Below, in pieces: positions 22,795-32,517 of a stretch of 64,000 nucleotides of DNA. The stretch lies in contig NC_133297.1 in assembly GCF_005239225.2 (NCBI RefSeq), positions 21,427,882 to 21,491,881 of the forward strand, read 5' to 3'. This stretch comes from Populus alba (Eukaryota; Streptophyta; Magnoliopsida; Malpighiales; Salicaceae). Below the pieces are notes generated by a model that saw only the letters and a program-made list of their open reading frames with translations, did no database searches and had not been told where the DNA came from. Within the stretch, counting starts at the first letter, position 1. The number at the start of each line of letters is the position of its first letter. The translations under genes were made by a program, and so were the position numbers.

Positions 22795-24347
22795 TGAAGT
22801 ATCAATAACTCCTTAACTAAATCATGTTTTATAATAACATACCTAATAATATAAGATACCTTTAATTTATGGTAAATGTTTATCTTAAATGCAGACCTAT
22901 CACATAAATGAAGGATTGATTGATGAGTTCAAGTATTGAAATTGAAAGGACAAAGAGAGGGCCAAACTTAGAAAAGAGATGTTGGTGTAGTCCAAACTGG
23001 AACACTGTTCGGTAATTAGGTCATATCTCGAGTTTTAGTTGTCTAAATGATCTCATATTTTTACACAGATTCAGTAAGACATAGGCCTACAACTTTCATG
23101 TGGAGGACAGGATCAAAAAAGGCCGTTTTCAAGTCCAAATTATAGCAACAACGGAGAAGTCCGAATCTGTCTTGTAGCCCAGACACTATTCAGTGTTCAG
23201 CCCATATCTGGAGTTCTAGAAGTTCAAATGACCTCAATGTTTTTTTTTCTAGAAAGTTAAGATAATTTTCTACAACTTTGATAATTACAGGTGGATCCAG
23301 TTCTGATGCTAGCAATGGCGTTTTATTCAGACAAGAAGATAAGGATTTTCACCAAGTCAAGAGTTGGCCACCCACTCAACAATTAGTCATCAAATCAATA
23401 GTTCTAAATTTTATCCTATAAAAAGAGGCATTTGCCATGCATTTAGGGGCTTGGTTGTTCAGATTAAGAACTTGTTCTTGCTCTCTCTCTTTATATTTTT
23501 TGTAATTCTTAAGTTTTGCTTTCATTAATATCTTGTTTATGCTTTTCATTTCCTTTCATTTACTTAGTTAACTTGTATCTTATTTATGTTATTGTTTTGT
23601 TTATTTATGTTTCTCTTCTTCATTATGTTTAGCTAAGTTTATTATGTCAAGGTGAAAAGGTTACACTAATGGTGTAAGAATAAGTATATTGTAAACTCAA
23701 TATGGACCTTAATGTTTAATATTAACATGTCTTATCTTTTTATCTTACTAATTCTTAATACCTTCCTTGTTAAATGGTTACCTACACTTGTGCTATGAAA
23801 GGAACTTGATTTGTTGTTAACATAAGTTAGCATCATGAATTCCTGACTATATTTAAAAGTTTGTTATTACTTAAATAAGATAATTAATATGATCATGTTA
23901 ACAATTTATAATGAGCTATCAATGATAAATCATGCAATTGAAACCTCCTTTTTGTGTGGTTTTCAGTTGAGTAATAAGAGTTTATACTATACTTGTTTGA
24001 AATACCATTAGTGGATCCTCTAACCTTGACACTTGTTTTTATCATTGTTTAATTATCACATTGATCTTTCTGTCTCAAAATTTTCATTAACTTCTCTCTC
24101 TTCTTCTTTACTACTACTATTACTAGTATTATTATTATTATTATTATTATTACTATTAATATTATTATTACTATTACTATTACTATTATTGTTATTATTA
24201 CTATTATTGTTATTATTGTTATTGTTGTATTATTATTTATAATTTATACAATTAACCTCCCTATGGTTCGACCTCGGTCTTGCTGGGTTATTTATTACTT
24301 TGACACTCTTATACTTGAGAGAAGACATCAATCTTTTGGTCGTGTCA
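22795..24347 (+). repeat. 5' LTR of the Athila-like element
   Basis: Matches 32518-34352 along its whole length from 'agtatcaataactcc' to a final 'gt.tca'. It contains 'tataaaaagaggcatttgcc' near 23418, a probable TATA region for element transcription, and a triplet microsatellite (ACT/ATT/GTT) at about 24108-24230. It lacks two segments present in the 3' LTR. Confidence 0.85.
24108..24230 (+). repeat. (ATT/ACT/GTT)n triplet microsatellite
   Basis: An imperfect trinucleotide run inside the LTR. Its counterpart at 33907-33939 and 34149-34233 is split by about 210 bp of unrelated sequence. Translation yields poly-Leu, which is not a gene. Confidence 0.9.
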
Positions 24348-24353
24348 AGTTTT

Positions 24354-24370
24354 TGACACCATTGCCGGGA
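24354..24370 (+). promoter_or_regulatory. Athila-type primer binding site, mutated
   Basis: TGACACCATTGCCGGGA compares with the usual TGGCGCCGTTGCCGGGGA of Athila/Tat elements. The differences are largely G to A. It starts 6 bp after the LTR's terminal CA. Confidence 0.75.
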
Positions 24371-24569
24371 GGTAAATTCTTGTACAAATTATAGTATTTA
24401 TTTTAGTTTCTCTTTTCACTTTTCTTGTATCTAACTTTGTTACTTTTGTTTTGTTTCCTTTTATTTTATTTTCTTCTTCCTTTTATTCTCTTTCTACACG
24501 TGCATGAGTGTTTGGTCACATACATCAAGTGGTAGACTTTGTAGGCTATCCTCATCATTTTCAGGAAAT

Positions 24570-25890
24570 ATGGCCGAAGAAGATAACAAGTCACTTCATA
24601 ATGAGAATAACCGTGTTAGAACACTTAGAGACCACATAAATCTCACAAGGACAAGTGCACCCTCATGCATAGTTTTCCCTCCTGATGCATCTCATTTTAA
24701 TTTTAAGCTAGTCATTATTCAACTCTTACCTTCTTTTCATGGCTTAGATCTAGAAAATCAATACTTGCATTTAAGAGAATTTGAAGAAGTTAGTAACACC
24801 TATAATGACTTAAATTGTAGCATGAATACCATTAGATTAAAGCTTTTTCCTTTTTCATTAAAAGATAAAGCTAAAACATGACTACAAAATCTTAGGTTAG
24901 GATCCATTCGTGCTTGGGATGAAATGCAACAATAATTTTTAAAGAAGGTTTTTTCATTTCACAGAACCAACTCTTTTAAAAGACAAATCACCACTTTCAC
25001 TCAAAAACTAGGTGAAACATTTTACCAATGTTAGGATAAGTATCGAGACTTGCTTAATACTTGCCCTCATCATGGTTTTAAGACATGGAGATTGGTTTCA
25101 TAATTTTATGAAGGGTTAACACCTAAAGATAGGCAAATCGTTGAATTGATGTGTAATGGAACTTTTCAAGATAAAGACCCTAATGAAGCAATGGAGTACC
25201 TAGACTTGCTAGCTGAAAATGCGCAAAATTGGGACACTACGGGCACTTATGAGGCACCAAGTAAAACCCAACCTCATACATCTAGTGGAGGTATGTATAA
25301 CCTTAGGGAAGATCATGACCTCGAATCCAAGTTTGCATCTTTAGCTAGAAAAGTCGAGGCACTAGAATTGAAAAAAAGTGGTCAATTAAAATTTGTTCAA
25401 GACATTGTGTGTCAAATCTCTGAAACAAATGAACATGCAACCAATGATTGTCCAACTTTGCATTCTTTCAAAGAATGCCTCCATGAACAAGCCCATGCTT
25501 TAAACAGTTTCCAAAGGCCCAATCATAACTCATACTCGTAAACATACAATCCTGGTTGGATAAATCACCCAAATTTCAATTGGAAAAGTGATAACAATAA
25601 TGCATAAATTTCACAGCCACCGTTTCAAGCACACCATAATTTCCAAAATTCTTATAGATATGCACCTCCTTATGCTCCACCTCCTAGAAGAAATCTTAAG
25701 AAAATATTGCATGCATTCATTGAAAAGCAAGAGACAATGAACACTCAACTTGCTCAAAGCATGAAAATTTTTCTAAAGATGCTCTTGCAAAATTCACATC
25801 TGCTCTTAGTTTTCAAGAGAAAGGTAAATTTCCATCTCAACCACAGCAAAATCCAAAGGGGCAATACAATACAAATAGTTCTGGAAGTCA
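24570..25890 (+). pseudogene. Athila-like gag
   Basis: The start is chosen at the Met of 'MAEEDNKSLHNENNRVRTL', as in related gag proteins; the frame is open upstream to 24504. A retrotransposon gag domain covers about 24680-25230 ('LPSFHGLDLENQYLHLREFEEV', cited only in part elsewhere; 'KLFPFSLKDKAKT', 'YRDLLNTCPHHGF', 'FYEGLTPKDRQIVE'). The CCHC-like finger at about 25414-25450 has its second Cys replaced by Ser ('CQISETNEHATNDCPT'). A Pro/Tyr/Asn-rich linker follows. Internal stops at about 24879, 24933, 25033, 25100, 25539 and 25605 mostly look like CAA or TGG changed to stops. A frameshift precedes 25895. Confidence 0.75.
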
Positions 25891-25894
25891 ATAT

Positions 25895-26848
25895 ATGGAT
25901 CAAGTCAAATCAGTCATTACTCTTTGTAGTGGTAAGGTTATTGAAAAACCCACTTTTGAACCTTATGAGAAATATGGTGAGTCAATCTCTAAGGGTAAGG
26001 AAGGTGTTGAATCTAAACATTGTAAAGAAAAGACCGATTCTCCGCTAGCACTTCCATTTCCTCATGCCATAACCAAACAAAGAAAAGTCAATCACAATTC
26101 TGAAATCCTTGAAACTTTCAAACAGGTAAGGATCAATATACCTTTGTTGGATGCTATTAAACAGGTACCTTCCTATGCTAAATTTTTGAAAGATCTGTAC
26201 ACTGTGAAGAGAAAACTGAATGTGAAAAAAAAAGCATTTTTAGCCGAACAAGTAAGTGCTATTTTTCAGAACAATAATGCTTTGAAATATAAAGACCCTG
26301 GTTGTCCTACAATTTCTTGCTTTATTGGAGAACATAAAATTGAAAGAGCTTTACTTGATCTTGGAGCTAGTGTGAATTTACTTCCATATTTGGTTTTCCA
26401 AAGTCTCAATCTAGGTAAGTTAAAACAGTCTTCTGTAACTCTTTTACTTGCTGATAGATCTATAAAAGTGCCTAGAGGAATAGTTGAGGATGTGTTAGTA
26501 CAAGTTGATATATTCATTTACCCTGTAGATTTTGTTGTCTTGGATACATAACCTGTTGAAGCATTTAATTCAATTCCTGTCATTTTAGGACGTTTATTTC
26601 TTGCCACTTCTAATGCATTGAGTAATTGTAAGAATGGACTGATGAAGCTATCATTTGGAAACATGACATTGGAGATGAATATTTTCAACATTTACAAGCA
26701 ACCTGGAGATGATAATGATTTACAGGAAGTGAACTTTATTGAAAAATTAGTTCATGATCAATTTCAAACCACTTCTAGTGAAACTGAGAGTGATGAACCT
26801 GACGAGTTGCAAATGGTCTATTTTCAGGGAGAAGCAAAAGGCATGTAA
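25895..26848 (+). pseudogene. Athila-like protease region
   Basis: Pol polyprotein segment with the aspartic protease that matures the element's proteins. 'ALLDLGASVNLLPY' at about 26348-26390 carries the catalytic Asp in the DLGAS form typical of Athila (other Ty3 groups: D[ST]GA). 'IPVILGRLFLATSNAL' at about 26570-26618 is the flap/ILG end block. One in-frame TAA at 26549-26551 separates the two parts; otherwise the frame is open from 25895 to 26848. The N-terminal 130 residues are Lys-rich spacer between gag and protease. Confidence 0.8.
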
Positions 26849-27079
26849 TTGGAGACCACAAATGAAGAACTGCTACCATGATCAATTAAGTTCATACCTT
26901 TAAGTGTTCAACCACCAAAACTTGATTTGAAGCCATTACCATTCAATCTCAAATACTCATTTTTCAAAGAAAATGAAACTTTTCCAGTAGTAATCTCTTC
27001 CAAACTTAATGCACATCAAGAAGGTAAGTTATTACAAACTCTGAAAATGCACAAAAATGCATTATGATGGACCATAGTT

Positions 27080-28136
27080 AACATAAAAGGAATTAGTCCT
27101 TTGATTTGCACACACAGGATTTATTTGGAGAAAAATGCTAAACCCTCTAGAGAAATGCAACGAAGACTTAATCCTAATATGAAAGAAGTAGTGAAAAATG
27201 AAGTCATTAAGCTTCTAGATAACAGAATTATTTATCCTATTTCTAACAGCAAATGGGTAAGTCCTACCCAAGTTGTACCCAAAAAGTCTGGAGTCACTGT
27301 GATAACAAATGAGAAAAATAAGTTAATTCCAACTAGAACTATTACTAGTTGGCGCATGTGCATTAACTATAGGAAACTTAATTCAATGACTAGAAAAGAT
27401 CATTTCTCTTTACCTTTTATGGATCTTAGAAAGAGTTGCAGGTCATGAATTTTATTGTTTCCTAAATGGCTATTCAAGTTATAACCAAATTGAAATTGCA
27501 TTGGAAGATCAAGAGAAAATTACTTTCACATGTCCATTTGGTACTTTTGCATATCGAAGAATGCCTTTTGGATTATGTAATGCACCAGCCACATTTCAAA
27601 GATGCATGCTTAGCATATTCAGTGATATGGTTGAACGTTTTCTTGAGATTTTTATGGATGATTTTTCTCTTTTTGGTGATTCATTTGATGATTGTTTAAC
27701 TAACTTAGAAAAAGTTTTCAACAGGTGTGAAGAGAAGAATCTTGTACTGAATTGGGAAAAATATCACTTTATGGTAACAAACGGCATTGTACTTGGTCAC
27801 ATTATTTCATCGAAAGGAATTAAGGTTGACAAATTTAAAATTGAGTTAATTGCCAACTTACCAACACCAAAATCTGTCAAAGATGTTAGATCATTCTTAG
27901 GACATGCTGGTTTTTACAGAAGGTTCATCAAAGATTTTAGTGTAATATCTAAAACATTGTGTAACCTTCTAACAAAGGAAAATGTTTTTGAATGGACTGA
28001 ACAGTGTGAAAAAGCCTTTGTTAAACTTAAAAGCTTGCTTACTCCTACTCCTGTCATTCAACTTCCTGATTGGTCACTACCTTTTGAAATAATGTGTGAC
28101 GCTAGTGATTATGCCATAAGTACTATCTTGGGATAA
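27080..28136 (+). pseudogene. Athila-like reverse transcriptase
   Basis: RT copies element RNA to DNA. Blocks in order: 'RRLNPNMKEVVKNEVIKLLD' near 27160, 'WVSPTQVVPKKSG' near 27255, 'WRMCINYRKLNSMTRKDHF' near 27350, 'FGTFAYRRMPFGLCNAPATF' near 27540, catalytic FMDDF near 27650-27665, 'DVRSFLGHAGFYRRFIKDFS' near 27880. A small deletion near 27424, where 'PFMDQMLERV' is expected, shifts the frame between the first and second halves. TAA at 28134-28136 interrupts just after the 'CDASDYA' that opens RNase H. The catalytic Asp pair is intact. Confidence 0.85.
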
Positions 28137-29675
28137 AGAAAAGATAAGAAACCTTATGTGATTTACTATATAAGTAAAACTTTAAATAATGCTCAAATAA
28201 ATTACACTACCACTGAAAAGGAATTACTTGCAGTAGTATTTGCCTGTGACAAGTTCAGATCTTATCTTGTCGGCTCACCTGTTGTCATTTTTAGCGATCA
28301 TGCAGCTTCAAAATATCTTCTTTCAAAAAAGAATTCTAAGGCTAGATTGGTGCGATGGATTCTGTTACTTCAAGAATTTGATATCACAATCAAAGACAAG
28401 AAAGGCACTGAAAAATTTATCGCAAATCATTTGTCAAGATTGACAACCGATTCGAGATCTGACATCACAACAATCGATGACTACTTTCCTGATGAATCTT
28501 TATTTTTTGTCTCTACAATGCCTTGGTTTGCTAATATTGTTAATTTTCTTGTCTCAGGACAATTGCCAGCTCATTGGAGTACCCAAGACAAAAGAAAGTT
28601 CTTGAAGGAAGTGAAGAACTTTTATTGGGATGACCCTTATTTATTCAAATATTGTCCTGATCAAATATTTCAAAGATGCATCCCTGACCATGAGGTAAGT
28701 AGCGTCATTAAATTTTGTCATTCTGAGGCATGTGAGGGTCATTTCTCATCAAGAAAGACAACTGCTAAAATCTTACAAAGTGGATTTTATTGGCCCACGA
28801 TGTTTAAGGACTCATATGGATTCTGCAAGACTTGTGAAAATTGTCAAAAGTTGGGATCTATTTCAAAATATCATATGATGTCTTTAAATCCTATTATTGT
28901 CATTGAGATCTTTGACTATTGGGGTATAGGTTTTATGGGTCCATTTCCTCCATCATTTAGTTTCTTGTACATATTGGTCATAGTAGATTATGTTTCAAAA
29001 TGGATAGAGGCAATTCCAAGTCGAAACAATGATCACAAAACAGTGATAAAGTTTTTGAAAGAAAACATTTTCAATCGATTTAGTATCCCTCGAGCCATGA
29101 TAAGTGATGGTGGAACACATTTCTACAACAAGCCATTTGAGTCTTTAATGAAGAAATATGGAATCACACACAAAGTTGCCACCCCTTATCACCCTCAAAC
29201 GAGTTGACAGGTAGAACTTGCTAATAAGGAGATCAAACAGATCTTGGAGAAAACAGTGAACCCTAATCAGAAATACTAGTTTTTAAGACTTGATGATGCA
29301 CTTTGGGCTTATCGAACTGCTTATAAAACATCATTAGGTATGTCACCTTATAGACTAGTCTATGGAAAACCTTGTCACTTGCCTGTGGAAATTGAACATA
29401 AAGCTTATTGGGTTTTTAAAGCTTTCAATTCAAACTTTGATGATGCTAATCAGCTGTGAAAATTGCAAATAAATGAGCTTGAGGAAATAAGAAATGATGC
29501 ATATGACAATTCAAGAATTCATCAAGCAAGAATCAAAGAGTTTCATGACAAGAAAATACTGAGAAAATGAGCGGTCCTTTTATTGTGAAACATGTGTATC
29601 CATATAGGGCCTGTGATATCGAAAATCCAAAGAATGGTAATGTTTTCAAGGTAATGGCCATCATTTGAAAGTTTA
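28137..29675 (+). pseudogene. Athila-like RNase H and integrase
   Basis: After the TAA the same frame continues: '[20 protein letters not shown]' (RNase H, Glu present), then an integrase zinc domain H..H..C-x2-C at about 28715-28850 ('CHSEACEGH', '[11 protein letters not shown]'). The core has D in '[10 protein letters not shown]' (usually GIDFMGPFP, so the first Asp reads Gly), '[12 protein letters not shown]', SDGGTHF near 29104 and '[10 protein letters not shown]'. TGA at 29205-29207 interrupts; the frame resumes 'QVELANKEIKQILE'. A TAG in place of TGG near 29277 and later stops follow. The C-terminal part ends about 29675 without a chromodomain. Confidence 0.85.
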
Positions 29676-29938
29676 TTTTGATAATTTTTCAGTTGAAAAT
29701 GACTATATTTAATTAGGTGATCCTGTATATAAAGATTTATTCTTTTTCTCACATTGTTTTTGTGTGATTTTTGTTTTGCTAGTTTCTCTCACCCCGATCA
29801 AATGGCTGATAACGGTACTCCGTGACTCTTAAGTCGGTTCTTTCAGTTTCCCATGATAACTAATATCTGTGTATATATTTGTGCAATTCTTTGCATTTTC
29901 TCCTTTCTTTGAATCTCTCCTCCAATTCTCATTTGAAA

Positions 29939-30543
29939 ATGGACACCACTCTTGAAAAATTGAAAAAGTATTTTCACGCTCTACCTTAGAATGCGATTAC
30001 AAAAATTTACCATGCTAGATGTGCAAGATTGAGGTTGTTAATGAATCATGGAATTCCTGAAGATATTCGCTGGCTAATTGAAGTAAAGGTCTGATTATCA
30101 GGTGAGTCCTCCAATTCTTTCATTTCACACATGCCTGGAATAGGTAAAAGCCCTTTTGCAAAGAAACGTCGTGCAAAACGACTCAAAGTCTGTCACAGAT
30201 GTGCCAGATGGACTTGTAATGCAACATGTCGTTCTTTAGGAATGGTATCTGTAAACCGTGAAGATAAAATACAATTCATTAAGGATGGCCTGAGTAAGGG
30301 GTCTTTAGATAATCTTCTATTGACTCTTGAGGTGCACCTTAGTGGAGATGTGCATCGTGCAATTCATGATTTATAACCATAATTCCATAAAAAACATGCT
30401 CAACTTAGTCTTGGGAATCTGACTAAAAAAGACCATGGTTGCCAGTTTTTAAGAAAACTAGATGGGAAGCCTATCCCAAACCCATAAAGGGCATTTAAGC
30501 CGCTCTTGGATGTAAAACTAAGAAAAGATATAAGCTACAATCA
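29939..30543 (+). pseudogene. Small Cys-rich basic ORF downstream of integrase
   Basis: One frame starting ATG at 29939 runs through only two early stops, TAG near 29988 (CAG expected) and TGA at 30092 (CGA expected). From 30131 to the TAA at 30374-30376 it is clean, and the same frame remains protein-like to about 30543. The middle has a basic stretch 'KSPFAKKRRAKRLK', then a Cys/His cluster C-H-R-C-A-R-W-T-C-N-A-T-C (30194-30232), then 'REDKIQFIKDGLSKGSLDNL'. The N-terminal part reads 'MDTTLEKLKKYFHALP' and 'IPEDIRWLIE'. I do not recognise a named domain. A nucleic-acid-binding or nuclear-targeting role would fit the composition, but that is a guess. It has no signal peptide or membrane segment, so it does not resemble an env-like ORF. 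Confidence 0.6.
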
Positions 30544-30570
30544 CAACTACCTGTACATACATATATTTTT

Positions 30571-30588
30571 TAATAAATAAATAAATAA

Positions 30589-30620
<32 letters not shown>
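30571..30620 (+). repeat. (AAAT)n and (GA)n microsatellites
   Basis: A TAAATAAA run at about 30571-30590 is followed by a (GA)13-type run at 30594-30620. They mark the border between the Cys-rich ORF region and the LOG copy. Confidence 0.9.
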
Positions 30621-30621
<1 letters not shown>

Positions 30622-30670
30622 CTACAGCTGGCCTACATATAAGTGGTATGATTGCATTTTCAATTTCTCA

Positions 30671-30678
30671 TATATAAA
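30671..30678 (+). promoter_or_regulatory. Possible TATA box ahead of the LOG copy
   Basis: TATATAAA lies 67 bp upstream of the LOG-like ATG, with a CT-rich leader ('cttcttttccttcccttc') between. Spacing fits a plant core promoter. Function is unproven. Confidence 0.35.
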
Positions 30679-30744
30679 TTCTTCTTTTCCTTCCCTTCAT
30701 TTCTACTCAACCTATACATTCATCAAATATAGAAGTGTGTAGAA

Positions 30745-31395
30745 ATGGCAGGTTCCTCAAGTCATCACATAAACAATTTTTGTGTTTTCGGTGGATCCAG
30801 TCCTAGGAAAGAAAAAGAGTTTTTAGAATCAACAAATCATCTTGGTTAGGTACTAGCTAAGTGAAAGATTCATTTAGTGTATGGAAGAGGCAACCTTGGG
30901 TTAATGGGGGGTGTCAATAGCTGTATTTTTAGAAGGTAGTAAAGTTTTGGGAGTTGTCCCCAAAGCTTTAGCACAAGGGGACATCATTGAAAAAGCAATT
31001 AAAAGGAATTACAGGTCCCCACAATGTCTGATCAACTAAATACAATGTTTAACCATGCTGATACCTTCATTGCCTTACCAGGTGGTCTAGGCACATTGGA
31101 AGAGATCTTTTATATTTTCTCTTGGGCCCAATTGCACATTCACCATAAACCCATAGGTTTGTTAAATGTTAACGGTTTTTATGATAAGTTGTTGTCTTTT
31201 CTTGATCATGCTGTGGAACAGGAATTTCTAACATCTTCGACACGATAAATCATAATCTCTACTACTACTGCTGAACAATTGATTGACCAACTACAATCTT
31301 TCATCCCTGTAATTAATCCCTCCATGAGTCGCATAAATTGGTCAACTAAGGAAAGCCGTAAAAAGATTATATTGGATTTGAGCCTGCATTTGTAA
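30745..31395 (+). pseudogene. Intronless LONELY GUY (LOG)-like cytokinin phosphoribohydrolase pseudogene
   Basis: LOG enzymes release active cytokinin bases from nucleoside 5'-monophosphates in the cytosol and nucleus. The copy starts at ATG 30745 and reads 'FCVFGGSSPRK' (usual VFCGSSxGK), 'HLVYGRGNLGLMGG', then the signature PGGLGTLEE at 31078-31104 and '[20 protein letters not shown]'. It ends TAA 31393-31395; about 216 codons matches family length. Damage: TAG 30847-30849, TGA 30862-30864, a frame change near 30910 that is reversed near 31005, and TAA 31246-31248. In the 'MSDQLNTM' block Gln sits where LOG enzymes normally have a catalytic Arg. Typical LOG genes have several introns and none is present here. 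It lies wholly inside the Athila-like element, between the Cys-rich ORF and the 3' LTR. Confidence 0.85.
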
Positions 31396-31439
31396 AAATT
31401 TGTGTCTTTTGGTTTTATTATTGTGTTTTGTTGTTTCAT

Positions 31440-31600
31440 ATATTTGTTTAAGTGTGTTTCAGGTTTGTTAGTGTTCGTTATTTCAGGTGATGTCTTCTAT
31501 ACTCTATTTTTCTACCTTAAGACATTGAGGACAATGTTTCCTTTTGGTTGGGGGGAAAGGGTAGTAGTTGATATATTAAAAAAAATAAAAACTGTGTTTT
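31440..31600 (+). other. Athila internal signature with G-rich tract
   Basis: 'gacattgaggacaatg' near 31521 followed by 'ttggggggaaaggg' at 31548-31561 is a combination I recall from the internal 3' regions of Athila-type elements. It shows that element sequence resumes within about 130 bp of the LOG stop codon. It is not next to the 3' LTR, so calling it the polypurine tract is uncertain. Confidence 0.5.
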
Positions 31601-31994
31601 CTATTTCATAAACCATTTGCAAAACTGTTGTTACTAGGATGGCAGAGTAAAAGGAGTTCTTTTGTTGAAGTGACTCTTGAGACGCATCTTAGTAAACATT
31701 CTTAACAAGGTCTATCATAATACTTCTTGAAATATTCAGGTTTACAAACTCTCGTATTGTTATCACTTGATTCTGCTCATATGCTCATTTAAGAAGTATT
31801 CTTAAATCTTCATTTTCACACACACACTTTAACATATGATTGTGGGTTGCACATTGGATTATTACATTATTTATGTTCTTTTGTTAAAGGTAACAACTAA
31901 GGAAAAGTGATAGTATATAATTTGCAAAAAAAAAAATGATAATATTGATGATAATAAAAACGTAGATAAGTTTGGTTTCATAGCCTCCTTAACC

Positions 31995-32245
31995 TAAGCA
32001 ATTAAGTCTGAAGGGGTGTTTTAACACCTAATACCCTAAAGTCAATTGACTTGGGAGCTATTGGCCCAAAGCTTGTTACATAGGTTAAGGAGAAAAGCTT
32101 AAGGGAATCAAACATTGCACTATCTACATATCAGTATTTGCAACTCGAGTCACTAAGCTCATAGAGGTGTCTCAACACCTAATGCCCTAAGACCAACTGG
32201 TCTAGGAGTCATTACCCGAAAACTCCTTACATGGGTTAAAGATGC
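31995..32245 (+). repeat. Duplicated hairpin-rich module before the 3' LTR
   Basis: Two related units, about 31995-32098 and 32147-32242. Unit 1 has GGTGTT-TT-AACACC (32015-32028) and the perfect palindrome AAGTCAATTGACTT (32039-32052). Unit 2 has AGGTGT-CTCA-ACACCT (32165-32180) and AGACC-AACT-GGTCT (32190-32203). Sequence differs between units but pairing is kept. Each ends 'ttacat(a/g)ggttaa'. The rest of 31600-32517 is AT-rich, with an A-rich tract near 32266-32320 and no gene. Confidence 0.65.
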
Positions 32246-32517
32246 ATTGTGTTGTATGTGTATATAAATAAAAAAAAATAAAAAAAAAAAAGAAAATGAA
32301 AAAGAAAAAAGAAATAAATAATAATCCCAACCCAAGGAAGTTAACCTTAACATTAGAACATAATATTGTTTTCTTCCAACAAAAGCCCCATCATCTATGT
32401 TTTCATACATTGAGCACATAAAAAGAAGGTTTGTTAATATCTTGTTTAAGATATATGAAGCAGGAATATAAATTTAATGAGAGTTTGTTTATTTGAATAG
32501 ATTAATGAAAGTTGAAT

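Noticed and set aside
24033..24242. Open frame encoding a poly-leucine protein
   Set aside because: It is the translation of the ATT/ACT/GTT microsatellite in an LTR; there is no other sequence support.
30745..31395. Functional LOG gene
   Set aside because: Three premature stops, two frame changes and loss of the probable catalytic Arg rule out an active enzyme from this copy.
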